Below are positions 45,649 to 54,347 of a stretch of DNA of 64,000 nt, piece by piece. Made by a program: the position numbers and the translations under genes. The stretch spans positions 434,001 to 498,000 of the forward strand of contig NZ_JACBZP010000001.1 of the NCBI RefSeq assembly GCF_013409065.1, given 5' to 3'. The notes under the pieces are model-generated. The model saw only the letters and a list, made by a program, of their open reading frames with translations. It was not told the DNA's origin and ran no database searches. The first letter of the stretch is position 1; every line of letters starts with the position of its first letter. The DNA is from Spelaeicoccus albus. Its GTDB lineage: Bacteria > Actinomycetota > Actinomycetes > Actinomycetales > Brevibacteriaceae.

Positions 45649-46956
45649 CTACTTACTCGCCTTGGCTGCCTTTCCGGCGGCCTTGCCGTGGGCCTTGAGA
45701 TCGAACCCGAGATCGGCGGCCTCCGCCGGGGACACCGTCCAGCCGGCCGACAGAATCTTACGCGCGGCGACATGGTCGGCCGGCATGTTCACACTTTCGA
45801 CCGCAGCAAGCCTGCCGCCCCGAAAATCGACGACGGAGAACGAGCCGGAAGCCGGGTCGCCGCGGACGACGCACTCGTCGCCGCCCTGCGGGATACCGGC
45901 GATATAGAGCTTTTCCGCCGCTTGATGGGTCCAGAACCACGGGACGTCCCGGTACGGTCCGTCGTCGCCCGAGCTCAGCCGGCGTCCGGCGTATCGCCCC
46001 TGGTCCGTCGCGTTCTGTTCCGATTCCAAGCGAATGCGCACGGCCTCGGTGTCCCCGACGGCCCGGGCGGCAAAACGGCTCGGGAAGTTAGCGCAGTCGC
46101 CGACGGCCATGATCTCCGGATCGGACGTCGTCAGATAGTCGTCGACGACGATGCCGCCGTCGACCGTGAGGCCGCACCGGCGGGCCAGGTCGTCATTGGG
46201 CACGGCCCCGGCCCCAATGACCACGAAGTCCGCAGACAACTCGGCGCCGACAGTCGTCGTCACCATTAAGCCCGAGTCGCCCGGTCGCCGTGCAATTGCG
46301 GTGATGCCTTCGCCAAATCGCAGGCTGGTGCCCGCGCGTCGGTGGGCTGCAGCGAAATAGTCCGAGACGATCGGTGAGACGACGCGGGCCATGGCGCGGT
46401 CGGTGAACTCGAGAACCGTGACGTCCAGGCCCCGTGCCCGAGCCGAAGCGGCGAATTCCAGCCCGATGAACCCGGCACCGACCACAATGGCGCTGCCTCC
46501 GACGTCCAGGCGTCTGGCCAACGTCTCCGCTTCGCGGTCCGTGCGCAGACTGTGTACGCCGTCCGCATCGATGCCGGGGATATCGAGCACCCGATTGCGA
46601 GAGCCGGTAGCGAGGACCAGACGTGAATACGAAACAGTGGACCCGTCGTCCAGCGTCACGGTCCGGGCCGGGCGGTCGATGGACCGGACGCGGTGTCCGG
46701 CGCGGAAGTCGATCCGGTCGAAGAAATCGTCCGGTCGGATCCCTCGCGGGCCGGATCCTGCCAAAAAGTCTTTGCTCAATGGCGGGCGCTGGTATGGCAT
46801 GCCGGCTTCGTCGCCGATCAGCGTGATCGGCCCGGTATGCCCGGAATCAAGTAACCCCGCTGCCGTTTCGACTCCGGCCAGGCCGGCGCCGACGATGACG
46901 ATGCGGCGGTGCGCCCCGTTCGCCTCTCCTTCAGAAATTCCTATCGCCTCATTCAC
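45649..46956 (-). CDS. NAD(P)/FAD ferredoxin reductase-like oxidoreductase
   Basis: 435 aa, GTG start at 46954-46956. FAD fold: IVIVGAGLAGVETAAGLLDS, NAD fold: AIVVGAGFIGLEFAASARAR, the motif MAVGDCANFPSRFA and a C-terminal reductase domain. It resembles rhodocoxin/ferredoxin reductases supplying electrons to P450s or dioxygenases. The tail is Lys/Ala-rich. No P450 or ferredoxin is adjacent, so the partner is not known. Confidence 0.9.
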   Translation of the reverse strand: MNEAIGISEGEANGAHRRIVIVGAGLAGVETAAGLLDSGHTGPITLIGDEAGMPYQRPPLSKDFLAGSGPRGIRPDDFFDRIDFRAGHRVRSIDRPARTVTLDDGSTVSYSRLVLATGSRNRVLDIPGIDADGVHSLRTDREAETLARRLDVGGSAIVVGAGFIGLEFAASARARGLDVTVLEFTDRAMARVVSPIVSDYFAAAHRRAGTSLRFGEGITAIARRPGDSGLMVTTTVGAELSADFVVIGAGAVPNDDLARRCGLTVDGGIVVDDYLTTSDPEIMAVGDCANFPSRFAARAVGDTEAVRIRLESEQNATDQGRYAGRRLSSGDDGPYRDVPWFWTHQAAEKLYIAGIPQGGDECVVRGDPASGSFSVVDFRGGRLAAVESVNMPADHVAARKILSAGWTVSPAEAADLGFDLKAHGKAAGKAAKASK

Positions 46957-46990
46957 CTCATCGATATCGTTGGCCGGTACGCGTCAATGG

Positions 46991-47317
46991 TCAGGCAATT
47001 GTCATGGCGGCGACCTGGGCAAGCGTGCCGGTCAACACGAATGCCCCCAGTCCGATGGCCGCAGCGCCCATTTCACGTCCCGTCGACTTGCGCGCCACCA
47101 CTATCCACCCCCAGGCGAGAGCAGCCGCGCCAAGCATCCCGGGAATCAGGGTCATCCACGGCGCGCTGTCGGGCGAGCCGCCGGCGACGACGATCTTTGC
47201 CTGCGCAAGGCCCGTCAGCAGACTCACCAGCACTCCTGCAACACCGACCCAGACGGCGTAGCGGCCGTGCGGCGATATCGGCTCGGCGGTGTCGGACTTG
47301 TACGGGTTCCGTGTCAT
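46991..47317 (-). CDS. Small membrane protein
   Basis: 108 aa from ATG 47315-47317, starting 1 bp after the stop of the upstream gene (TGAGATG). It has three hydrophobic segments (about 17-38, 52-70, 80-105). No family recognised. Forms a pair with the next membrane protein. Confidence 0.65.
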   Translation of the reverse strand: MTRNPYKSDTAEPISPHGRYAVWVGVAGVLVSLLTGLAQAKIVVAGGSPDSAPWMTLIPGMLGAAALAWGWIVVARKSTGREMGAAAIGLGAFVLTGTLAQVAAMTIA

Positions 47318-47318
47318 C

Positions 47319-47705
47319 TCAGCCTCCGACCGCGATCGGAATGAATATCGCATTGAACAGCGTGGACCCGACAACAGCCAGCGCGATCGCCATGGCCGCC
47401 GCTGCAGGGAGTTTCGATTTGCTATCCCGCGTCACGCCGAAGGCCGCCAGCAAGAGCGCCGCCAGGGCAAATATCGTGCCGAGGCTTCCGAGCGCCGTCA
47501 TGATGCCGGCAAACGCCCTCGCCCCGATATGACCGGTCACCGCCGACCCCGAGGCGGCGAGCACCCTGCTCGCCGCTTGCATGGCCAGCACCAGGACGGC
47601 GACGGCGAGCGCGCCGGCGCCCCAGTAGTTGCGCGGGCGACGAGGGTGCGCACCGGGCCCGGAGGACGACTCGAACTCCGGCTCGCGTGAAGGAAGGATC
47701 GGCAT
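47319..47705 (-). CDS. Small membrane protein
   Basis: 128 aa from ATG 47703-47705 with TGGAGA. Proline/arginine-rich cytoplasmic head of about 25 residues, then three hydrophobic segments (28-52, 63-88, 98-126). No family recognised. Divergent from galT and shares its AT-rich promoter region. Confidence 0.7.
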   Translation of the reverse strand: MPILPSREPEFESSSGPGAHPRRPRNYWGAGALAVAVLVLAMQAASRVLAASGSAVTGHIGARAFAGIMTALGSLGTIFALAALLLAAFGVTRDSKSKLPAAAAMAIALAVVGSTLFNAIFIPIAVGG

Positions 47706-47748
47706 TTGTCTCCACTGTACAAGCGATAATTGGACACGCGAACATGAC

Positions 47749-47788
47749 TGTTTGATTTTGTTCGTTTATGCTAATTATTGTTGATGCG
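47749..47788. promoter_or_regulatory. Phased direct repeats upstream of galT (DeoR operator)
   Basis: Four consecutive 10-mers begin with TG in exact 10-bp phase: TGTTTGATTT (47749), TGTTCGTTTA (47759), TGCTAATTAT (47769), TGTTGATGCG (47779). They overlap TATGCT (47767-47772), a possible -10 box of galT. The same phasing is seen upstream of the sugar-binding protein gene, pointing to one DeoR-type regulator. Confidence 0.65.
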
Positions 47789-47807
47789 GGTAATTCAAGG
47801 AGGCCAC

Positions 47808-48917
47808 GTGGGTGAGCAAGCCACCGGTGTGCGCAAGAGCGTGCGCACCTTGGCCGATGACCGTGAGATCATCTATTTCGATTCGGGCGCGCTGCCGGGC
47901 GGCATGCCGAGCGCTCGGACGGCCGTCGACATGCGCCCGCTGCCCGTGACCAGCACATCGTCCGAACTTCGCTTCGACCGGTTGCTCGGCGAATGGGTCG
48001 CCATCGCATCGCATCGGCAATCGCGCACCTTCCTGCCGCCCGCCGACAAGTGCCCCTTGTGCCCGTCGACGGACGACAATCCCAGCGAAATTCCGGACTC
48101 GGATTACCAGGTGGTCGTCTTTGAAAACCGGTTCCCGTCCCTGACCAACGCAGCGGAGCCGACGGACGGCGGCTCGGTTCCGGAGGGAGTCGCCGTGCGT
48201 CCCGGGTACGGACGGTGCGAGGTCGTCTGCTTCACCCCGCAGCATGATGGCGCGTTTGCGGGCCTCTCCCACGCGCAGGCGAGGCTCGTGGTCGATGCAT
48301 GGGCCGATCGCACCGCGGAGCTGAGCCGCCTGCCGCATGTCGAGCAGGTGTTCTGCTTTGAAAATCACGGCGAGGAGATCGGCGTGACACTTTCCCACCC
48401 GCACGGGCAGATCTACGCCTATCCGTTCATCACTCCGCGCACCGCCACCATGTTGGGCCGCGTCCGGGATCTTGCCCGCGACGGCCGCGACCTGTTTGCC
48501 GACATGCTGGCCGGCGAACGCGCGGGCCCGCGTGTCGTGGCCGGCAATGATCTCTGGACGGCGTTCGTGCCGGCCGCGGCCCGCTGGCCGTACGAGGTGC
48601 AGCTTTTCCCGCACCGCAAGGTGCCGGACATCACCGCATTGACCAGTGCCGAGCGGGACGCGTTCGTCGAGGTTTATCTTGACGTGATGCGGCGATTCGC
48701 CGGGTTGTTCGACACGCCGATGCCCTATATCGCGGCATGGAATCAGGCGCCGACGTCGGCCCGGGACGAGTGGTGGCTGCACGTGCAGCTGTTTTCAATC
48801 CGCCGCGCCCCGGGCAAGTTGAAGTATCTGGCCGGGTCCGAGTCGGGTATGGGAGTCTTCATCAACGACATCGCGCCGGAGCAGGCCGCCGAGAGGCTGC
48901 GGGCGGTGTCGATATGA
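47808..48917 (+). CDS. galT: Galactose-1-phosphate uridylyltransferase
   Basis: 369 aa from GTG 47808 with AAGGAGG at 47797-47803. Leloir pathway: swaps UMP between UDP-glucose and galactose-1-phosphate. CPLCPSTDDNPSEIP holds the zinc Cys pair, VCFTPQHDGAF follows, and TLSHPHGQIYAYPF carries the HPH with the uridylylated His. WPYEVQLFPHRKVPDI and WWLHVQLFSIRR complete the fold. Overlaps galK by 4 bp. Confidence 0.96.
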   Translation: MGEQATGVRKSVRTLADDREIIYFDSGALPGGMPSARTAVDMRPLPVTSTSSELRFDRLLGEWVAIASHRQSRTFLPPADKCPLCPSTDDNPSEIPDSDYQVVVFENRFPSLTNAAEPTDGGSVPEGVAVRPGYGRCEVVCFTPQHDGAFAGLSHAQARLVVDAWADRTAELSRLPHVEQVFCFENHGEEIGVTLSHPHGQIYAYPFITPRTATMLGRVRDLARDGRDLFADMLAGERAGPRVVAGNDLWTAFVPAAARWPYEVQLFPHRKVPDITALTSAERDAFVEVYLDVMRRFAGLFDTPMPYIAAWNQAPTSARDEWWLHVQLFSIRRAPGKLKYLAGSESGMGVFINDIAPEQAAERLRAVSI

Positions 48918-50101
48918 CCGCGCCCAACGCTCACGAGACTCCGGTGAAGCGATTCGCCCGGGAGTTCGGCGCGGAGCCGGACGGCGTCTGGCGGGCACCG
49001 GGCCGCGTCAACGTCATTGGCGAACACACCGACTACAACGCCGGTTTCGTGCTGCCGATCGCCATCCCGCACGGGGTCACGGCGGCGGCTTCGCGCCGTT
49101 CGGACGACGTTCTGGCCGTCGCGTCCGCGCAGTTCGACGGCCCCGCCGCGCAGATGCGTCTCGATGCGCTGGAGCCGTCGAACGCGTCGTGGCACGATCA
49201 CGCGGCAGGCGTGTTGTGGGCTCTGCGCAAAGGCGGCCATCCCGTCGCCGGACTCAGCCTGTTGCTGGACGGCGACGTGCCGGTCGGCGCCGGGCTGTCG
49301 TCGTCCCATGCATTGGAGTGCGCAGTGGCGCTTGCCGCCAACGATTTGTATTCGCTCGGCTTGTCCCGCGACGAACTGGCCCGGGTCACGCAGCGCGCCG
49401 AGAACGACTACCTCGGGGCGCCGACCGGAATCCTGGACCAGTCGGCGTCCTTGAATTGCACGGCGGGTCACGCACTTTTCATGGACACTGCCGATCTGTC
49501 GAGCCGGCAGGTGCCATTTGATCTTGCCGCACACTCACTGGAACTGCTCGTCATCGACACGCGCAGCCCGCACCGGCACAGCGACGGCGAATACGCCGCC
49601 CGCCGAGCGCAATGCGAGTCGGCCGCCGCGGCTCTGGGCGTCGATTTTCTGCGCACCGTGACCGATCCCGTCGTCGCTGCGGCGCGCCTTCGCGCAATTG
49701 TCTCCGACGCCGATGACGCCGAGCTGCTGATCCGGCGAATGCGCCATGTCGTCACCGAGAACGCCCGCGTGCAGGACGTCGTCGCCTTGCTCGAGTCCGG
49801 CGCCGACCCCCGGACCATCGGCCCGGCGCTGACGGCATCCCACCGATCCTTGCAGTACGACTACGAGGTCACGGTGCCCCGACTCGACACCGCCGTCGAT
49901 GCAGCGCTCTCGGCCGGAGCGCACGGCGCGCGGATGACCGGCGGCGGGTTCGGCGGCAGCGTGATCGCCCTTGTCGACCAAGCAGCGAGAGCCGGCATTG
50001 TCACTGCGGTCGCCGAGGCGTTCGACGGCCACGAATTTGCTCGCCCCGAGTTCTTCGCGGTGACCGCCGGCCCCGGTGCGTCCCGATTATTTCTCCGATA
50101 A
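48914..50101 (+). CDS. galK: Galactokinase
   Basis: 395 aa from ATG 48914 (ATGA overlap with galT). WRAPGRVNVIGEHTDYNAGF is the substrate motif, VGAGLSSSHALECAVALA the ATP loop of GHMP kinases, and RMTGGGFGGSVIALVD the third motif. Phosphorylates galactose from the co-transcribed importer region or from intracellular hydrolysis. Confidence 0.97.
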   Translation: MTAPNAHETPVKRFAREFGAEPDGVWRAPGRVNVIGEHTDYNAGFVLPIAIPHGVTAAASRRSDDVLAVASAQFDGPAAQMRLDALEPSNASWHDHAAGVLWALRKGGHPVAGLSLLLDGDVPVGAGLSSSHALECAVALAANDLYSLGLSRDELARVTQRAENDYLGAPTGILDQSASLNCTAGHALFMDTADLSSRQVPFDLAAHSLELLVIDTRSPHRHSDGEYAARRAQCESAAAALGVDFLRTVTDPVVAAARLRAIVSDADDAELLIRRMRHVVTENARVQDVVALLESGADPRTIGPALTASHRSLQYDYEVTVPRLDTAVDAALSAGAHGARMTGGGFGGSVIALVDQAARAGIVTAVAEAFDGHEFARPEFFAVTAGPGASRLFLR

Positions 50102-50165
50102 TTTCTGTTAACTCTTGACTGTTCTCGTTCATTTCTGAACAATTATGATAATTACTGTGGGATAC
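50096..50165. promoter_or_regulatory. Phased direct repeats upstream of sugar ABC operon
   Basis: Seven consecutive 10-bp blocks keep one phase: CGATAATTTC (50096), TGTTAACTCT (50106), TGACTGTTCT (50116), CGTTCATTTC (50126), TGAACAATTA (50136), TGATAATTAC (50146), TGTGGGATAC (50156). They match the layout before galT. TATGAT at 50144-50149 is a possible -10 box inside the array. Likely bound by the DeoR protein at the end of the operon. Confidence 0.65.
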
Positions 50166-50189
50166 GCCCGCATGCACAAAGGAGTGACA

Positions 50190-51476
50190 ATGACTTCGAC
50201 CGACACCACCCCCTCGCGCCGCACACTGCTCAAGTCCTTGGGGCTCGGCTCAGCGGGCATCGCGGCCGCCCCTCTCCTGGCCTCGTGTACCGGCGCCGAC
50301 ACGTCGTCCTCGTCGTCGACGAGCACCAGCGTCGGGTCGAACTATTCCGATCCCGTGCCGAAAAAGGCCTTCCGTGCCGTCGTCGACGCCTTCGAGAAGA
50401 AGGGCAGCGACAAGGTCAAGATCAACACCGTCGGCCACAACGACTTTCAGAACAACATCAACAACTACCTCCAAGGGCATCCCAACCCCGTGTTCACCTG
50501 GTTCTCGGGGATCCGGATGAAGACCTACGCCAAGTCCGGGCTGACCCGCCCCGTCGACGACGTGTGGGACAAGATCGGCGACAATTTCAGCTCGTCCATC
50601 GCCAAGGCGTCGACCGCGGAGGACGGGAAAAAGTATTTGGTGCCGTGGGTGACCTACCCGTGGGCGGTGTTTTACAACAAGGCTTTGTTCAAGCAGCGCG
50701 GCTACGAGATCCCTGCCACCTGGGACGAATTCGTCAAACTGTGCAAGACCATGAAGAAGGACGGCATCACGCCGATCGCATTCGGCGACAAGGATCTGTG
50801 GCCCGCGTGCGGCACGTTCGACTACCTCAACCTGCGCATCAACGGCTACGACTTCCACGAAAAGCTAATGGCCCACGAGGAATCCTGGAACCAGAAGAAG
50901 GTCGCCGACGTGTTCGACCATTGGAAGGAGATCCTGCCCTATCACCAGCACGGCAGTCTTGGCCGGCTGTGGCAGGACGCCGCATCGACCATCGGCAAGA
51001 AGACGTCGGGGATGTACGTCATCGGCCTGGACCAGATCGGCGCGCAGATCACCGGCGATGCCGCCAAGGATCTCGACTTCTTCGCATTCCCGACGATCAA
51101 CGAGAAGTACGGACAGGACGCGGTCGAAGCGCCGATCGACGGCTTCATGCTGTCGAAAGCCGGCAAGGGCGACGACGTCGCCAAGAAGTTCTTGCAATAC
51201 CTGGGCAGCGGGGCGGCCCAGCAGACGTACCTCGGGTCCAATCACGCCGACGTGGCGACGGCCAAGGACGCGGACACGGCGAAGTACACGCCGCTGCAGA
51301 AGAAGTCCGCGAAATTCATCGCCGACGCCAAGCAGCTCTCGCAGTTCCTCGATCGCGACAGTCTGCCGGCGTTCGCGGCCGACGTGATGGAACCGGCGCT
51401 GCAGAAGTTCGTCGGCTCGGGAACGTTCGACATGAAGTCGGTCGAAGCCCAGGCCAAGCAGAAGTACGGAAAGTAA
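50190..51476 (+). CDS. ABC sugar transporter substrate-binding lipoprotein
   Basis: 428 aa from ATG 50190 with AAAGGAG. The signal SRRTLLKSLGLGSAGIAAAP ends in lipobox LLASC and has a twin arginine, so it is probably a Tat-exported lipoprotein. The mature part is family 1 solute-binding: VPWVTYPWAVFYNKALFKQR, TWDEFVKLCKTMKKDGITPI, FAFPTINEKYGQDAVEAPID. Substrate is probably a galactoside or oligosaccharide by context. Confidence 0.93.
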   Translation: MTSTDTTPSRRTLLKSLGLGSAGIAAAPLLASCTGADTSSSSSTSTSVGSNYSDPVPKKAFRAVVDAFEKKGSDKVKINTVGHNDFQNNINNYLQGHPNPVFTWFSGIRMKTYAKSGLTRPVDDVWDKIGDNFSSSIAKASTAEDGKKYLVPWVTYPWAVFYNKALFKQRGYEIPATWDEFVKLCKTMKKDGITPIAFGDKDLWPACGTFDYLNLRINGYDFHEKLMAHEESWNQKKVADVFDHWKEILPYHQHGSLGRLWQDAASTIGKKTSGMYVIGLDQIGAQITGDAAKDLDFFAFPTINEKYGQDAVEAPIDGFMLSKAGKGDDVAKKFLQYLGSGAAQQTYLGSNHADVATAKDADTAKYTPLQKKSAKFIADAKQLSQFLDRDSLPAFAADVMEPALQKFVGSGTFDMKSVEAQAKQKYGK

Positions 51477-51480
51477 CTCG

Positions 51481-52452
51481 ATGAGTGCCTCCCGGTCGGG
51501 GGCGCCGGTGAAAGACCGGCGCCCCACCCGACGCGGGACCGCTTCGAAGCCGGCGCATAAGGTCAAGCGGTTCTCCACGACCGACAAGGTCGTCTTGACC
51601 CTGATGGTCGTCGGGCCGCTCGCTCTTGAGGCGGTGCTGATCTGGTTCCCGACGATTTTGTCGGTCGGCCTGTCGTTCACTCGCTGGAACGGGCTCGGCG
51701 ACCTGTCCACAATCGAAAGCGCCGGCTGGGCGAACTACGATTACGTCTTCACCGATTACCCGCCGTTCTGGCCGGCAGTGGTGCACAACGTGATCTGGCT
51801 GGTCTTCCTCGGGGCGATCGCCACGCCGCTCGGCATCCTGTTCGCCGTCCTGCTCGACAAAAAGATCCGTTTTTCGCGCATCTACCAAAGCATCTTCTTT
51901 CTGCCGGTCATGCTCTCGCTCGCTCTCATCGGCATCATTTGGCAGTTGATCTACAGCGGCGACAACGGTCTGATCAACAGTGCACTGGGCATCAACGGCA
52001 CGCATCACGCCATCAACTTCTTCGGCGACAAGTCCATCAACCTGTGGGCGGCGTTGATTGCCCAAACCTGGCGTCACGCCGGGTACGTGATGATTTTGTA
52101 CTTGGCCGGGCTCAAGGGAATCGACCCGACTCTCAAGGAAGCGGCGGCGCTGGACGGTGCGAGCTTTTGGCAAACATTCCGACAGGTCGTCTTCCCGGCC
52201 ATGAAGCCGATCAACACGATAGTCATAGTCATCACCATCATCGAAGCGCTTCGCGCCTTCGACCTGGTGTACATCATCAACGGCGGCACCAACGGCCTTG
52301 AACTGCTCAGTGCGTTGGTCGTGCAAAACCTGCTCGGTGAAGGGCAGGACTTGGGCGTCGGTTCGGCGATCGCCGTCGTCCTGCTGATTGTGTCGCTGGT
52401 GCCGATCGTCTTCTACCTGGTCAAGACCTTCCGGAAGGACGCCGAGTCATGA
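51481..52452 (+). CDS. Carbohydrate ABC transporter permease (MalF-like)
   Basis: 323 aa, six membrane segments after a 35-residue basic head. The EAA loop is LKEAAALDGASFWQTFRQVV. Starts 4 bp after the binding protein stop and overlaps the next permease by 4 bp. No ATPase gene is in the cluster, so a shared MsiK-type ATPase is likely used. Confidence 0.94.
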   Translation: MSASRSGAPVKDRRPTRRGTASKPAHKVKRFSTTDKVVLTLMVVGPLALEAVLIWFPTILSVGLSFTRWNGLGDLSTIESAGWANYDYVFTDYPPFWPAVVHNVIWLVFLGAIATPLGILFAVLLDKKIRFSRIYQSIFFLPVMLSLALIGIIWQLIYSGDNGLINSALGINGTHHAINFFGDKSINLWAALIAQTWRHAGYVMILYLAGLKGIDPTLKEAAALDGASFWQTFRQVVFPAMKPINTIVIVITIIEALRAFDLVYIINGGTNGLELLSALVVQNLLGEGQDLGVGSAIAVVLLIVSLVPIVFYLVKTFRKDAES

Positions 52453-53351
52453 GCACAGCGATTGCCGAGTCCCGGAAGACTGTTTCCGGTACCAAGCCGG
52501 CTACCCCGAGCCGGAACGGCGGAACCTACCTCTTCCTCACCGTGATGGCGGTGTTGTGGCTGGTGCCGTTCGTGTGGACGCTGTATACGTCGCTTCGGCC
52601 CAAATCGGTCACCGATGCGCACGGATACTGGAGCTTTGGCGGCGGTATCACCTTCAGCAATTTCGAAGTCGCCTGGAAGAGCGGGTTCGAGAAGTACTTG
52701 CTGAACTCGGCAATGATCACGATCCCGGCGGTCTTCTTCGCCATCCTCTTGGCCTCGTTCGTGGCATTTGCCGTCTCTCGGTTCAGTTGGCGCTTCAATA
52801 TCACGGTGCTCGTGTTGTTCACGGCCGGCAACCTGCTCCCTCCGCAGATTCTGGCCACGCCGATCTATCAGATGTACAAGCACCTGGTGCTCCCGTTGAG
52901 CTTTGCGGATTCCGGTTCGCTGCTCGACACGTATTACGGCGTCATCATCATCAACGTGGCGTTCCAGGTCGGTTTTTGCACATTCGTGCTCAGCAACTAC
53001 ATGAAGGCGTTGCCCTCCGACCTGGGCGAGGCCGCGCTGATGGACGGCGCGAGCGTGTGGCGGCAATACTGGGCAATCATCATGCCGCTGTGCCGGCCGG
53101 CGCTGGCCGCCCTGGCAACGCTTGAAGTGATCTGGGTGTACAACGACTTCTTTTGGGCGCTCCTGCTCATGCAGACCGGCAGCCGTCTGCCGATCACGAC
53201 GGCCATCAACAATCTGAAGGGCGAGTTCGTCAGCAATTACAATTTGATCGCTGCCGGCGCCATGATCACAGTCATCCCGACGCTCGTGATCTATCTTGTG
53301 TTGCAACGACAATTCGTCGCCGGCTTGACGCTCGGATCGACGAAGGGCTGA
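52449..53351 (+). CDS. Carbohydrate ABC transporter permease (MalG-like)
   Basis: 300 aa, six membrane segments. EAA loop: LGEAALMDGASVWRQYWAII. VPFVWTLYTSLRPKSV follows the first segment, as in MalG-type proteins. Pairs with the MalF-like permease. Confidence 0.94.
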   Translation: MSTAIAESRKTVSGTKPATPSRNGGTYLFLTVMAVLWLVPFVWTLYTSLRPKSVTDAHGYWSFGGGITFSNFEVAWKSGFEKYLLNSAMITIPAVFFAILLASFVAFAVSRFSWRFNITVLVLFTAGNLLPPQILATPIYQMYKHLVLPLSFADSGSLLDTYYGVIIINVAFQVGFCTFVLSNYMKALPSDLGEAALMDGASVWRQYWAIIMPLCRPALAALATLEVIWVYNDFFWALLLMQTGSRLPITTAINNLKGEFVSNYNLIAAGAMITVIPTLVIYLVLQRQFVAGLTLGSTKG

Positions 53352-53365
53352 GGGGGCTGCTGCGC

Positions 53366-54148
53366 ATGCTTGCTGCCGAACGACAGGCACAGATCGTCGA
53401 TCGCATCCGCCACGACGGCATCTCCCGAGTGCGTGATCTCGCTGCGCTGCTCCGCGTGTCCGATATGACCGTCCGCCGGGATATCGACGCACTGGTCGAA
53501 GGCGGTTTGCTCGAACGCGTACACGGCGGCGCCAAAGTGCCCGGCAGGCTCAGCAGCGACGAGCCGGGCTTCGAGATGAAGTCGACACGGCAGGAAACCG
53601 AGAAGCAAGCAATTGCCCGTGCCGCGATCGAGCTGGTGTCCCCCGGCCTGGCAATAGGCGTGAGCGCCGGGACGACGACGTGGACGTTGGCCAGGCAGCT
53701 GCGCGACATGGCCTCGCTCACGGTTGTGACCAACTCGATCCGGGTGGCCGACGAGTTCTACGACCGGGCCGGCAAGAAGCAATCAGTGGATTCGTCGGTG
53801 ATTTTGACCGGCGGCGAGCGCACGCCGTCCGACGCGCTTGTCGGACCAATGGCTGTCTCGTCGCTCAAGCAGCTGCACCTGGACGTGTTGTTCCTGGGCG
53901 TGCACGGAATCGACGAAGCGGCCGGATTCACGACACCCAATCTCATGGAGTCCGAGACGAACCGCGCGTTTGCTGCCGCAGCCCACACCGTTGTGGTCCT
54001 TGCCGATCACACGAAATGGGGAACCGTCGGCATGAGCTCGATTGCAGCGCTTGACGACGTCGACATCCTCATCACCGATTCGCAGCTACCCACCGACGCA
54101 CTGGACCTCCTCCGCTCACGGATCCCGGACGTCCGGATCGCCGGCTGA
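53366..54148 (+). CDS. DeoR/GlpR family sugar-operon regulator
   Basis: 260 aa from ATG 53366 with GAGGGGG at 53350-53356. Helix-turn-helix: RIRHDGISRVRDLAALLRVS and DMTVRRDIDALVEGGLLERV, then HGGA. The sugar-phosphate domain has GVSAGTTTWTLARQL and GVHGIDEAAGFTTPNLMESE. Phosphorylated sugars normally release such repressors. It probably binds the 10-bp-phased repeats before galT and the ABC operon. Confidence 0.93.
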   Translation: MLAAERQAQIVDRIRHDGISRVRDLAALLRVSDMTVRRDIDALVEGGLLERVHGGAKVPGRLSSDEPGFEMKSTRQETEKQAIARAAIELVSPGLAIGVSAGTTTWTLARQLRDMASLTVVTNSIRVADEFYDRAGKKQSVDSSVILTGGERTPSDALVGPMAVSSLKQLHLDVLFLGVHGIDEAAGFTTPNLMESETNRAFAAAAHTVVVLADHTKWGTVGMSSIAALDDVDILITDSQLPTDALDLLRSRIPDVRIAG

Positions 54149-54174
54149 CTCACCCCGCCCTGCGCCCCTCCCTA

Positions 54175-54246
54175 CGCAAAACGCCCCGCGGCGTATAGCC
54201 CGCGCCGTCATGACTTCGCGGTCTATACGCGGCGGGGCGTTTTGCG
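54175..54246. repeat. Palindromic intergenic repeat, family A copy 2
   Basis: 72 bp. Left arm CGCAAAACGCCCCGC ... GTATAG ... CCGCG and its complement on the right match at about 36 of 40 positions around the central GTCATGAC. Best-preserved copy. Lies between the DeoR gene and the AbiEi-like gene (both plus strand). Confidence 0.92.
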
Positions 54247-54347
54247 GTGGGCAGTACTTGACGGCACAACGGCCGCCGGTCAACGAGTTATCCACATTCG
54301 CCGCCTCCGGGTTACCACCGGCGCCCGGAACGCCGCATGGTTGCGAC

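Noticed and set aside
44142-45773. Long 543-residue frame on the minus strand across the MFS gene
   Set aside because: It is an Arg-rich shadow of the MHS transporter frame, which has clear membrane segments.
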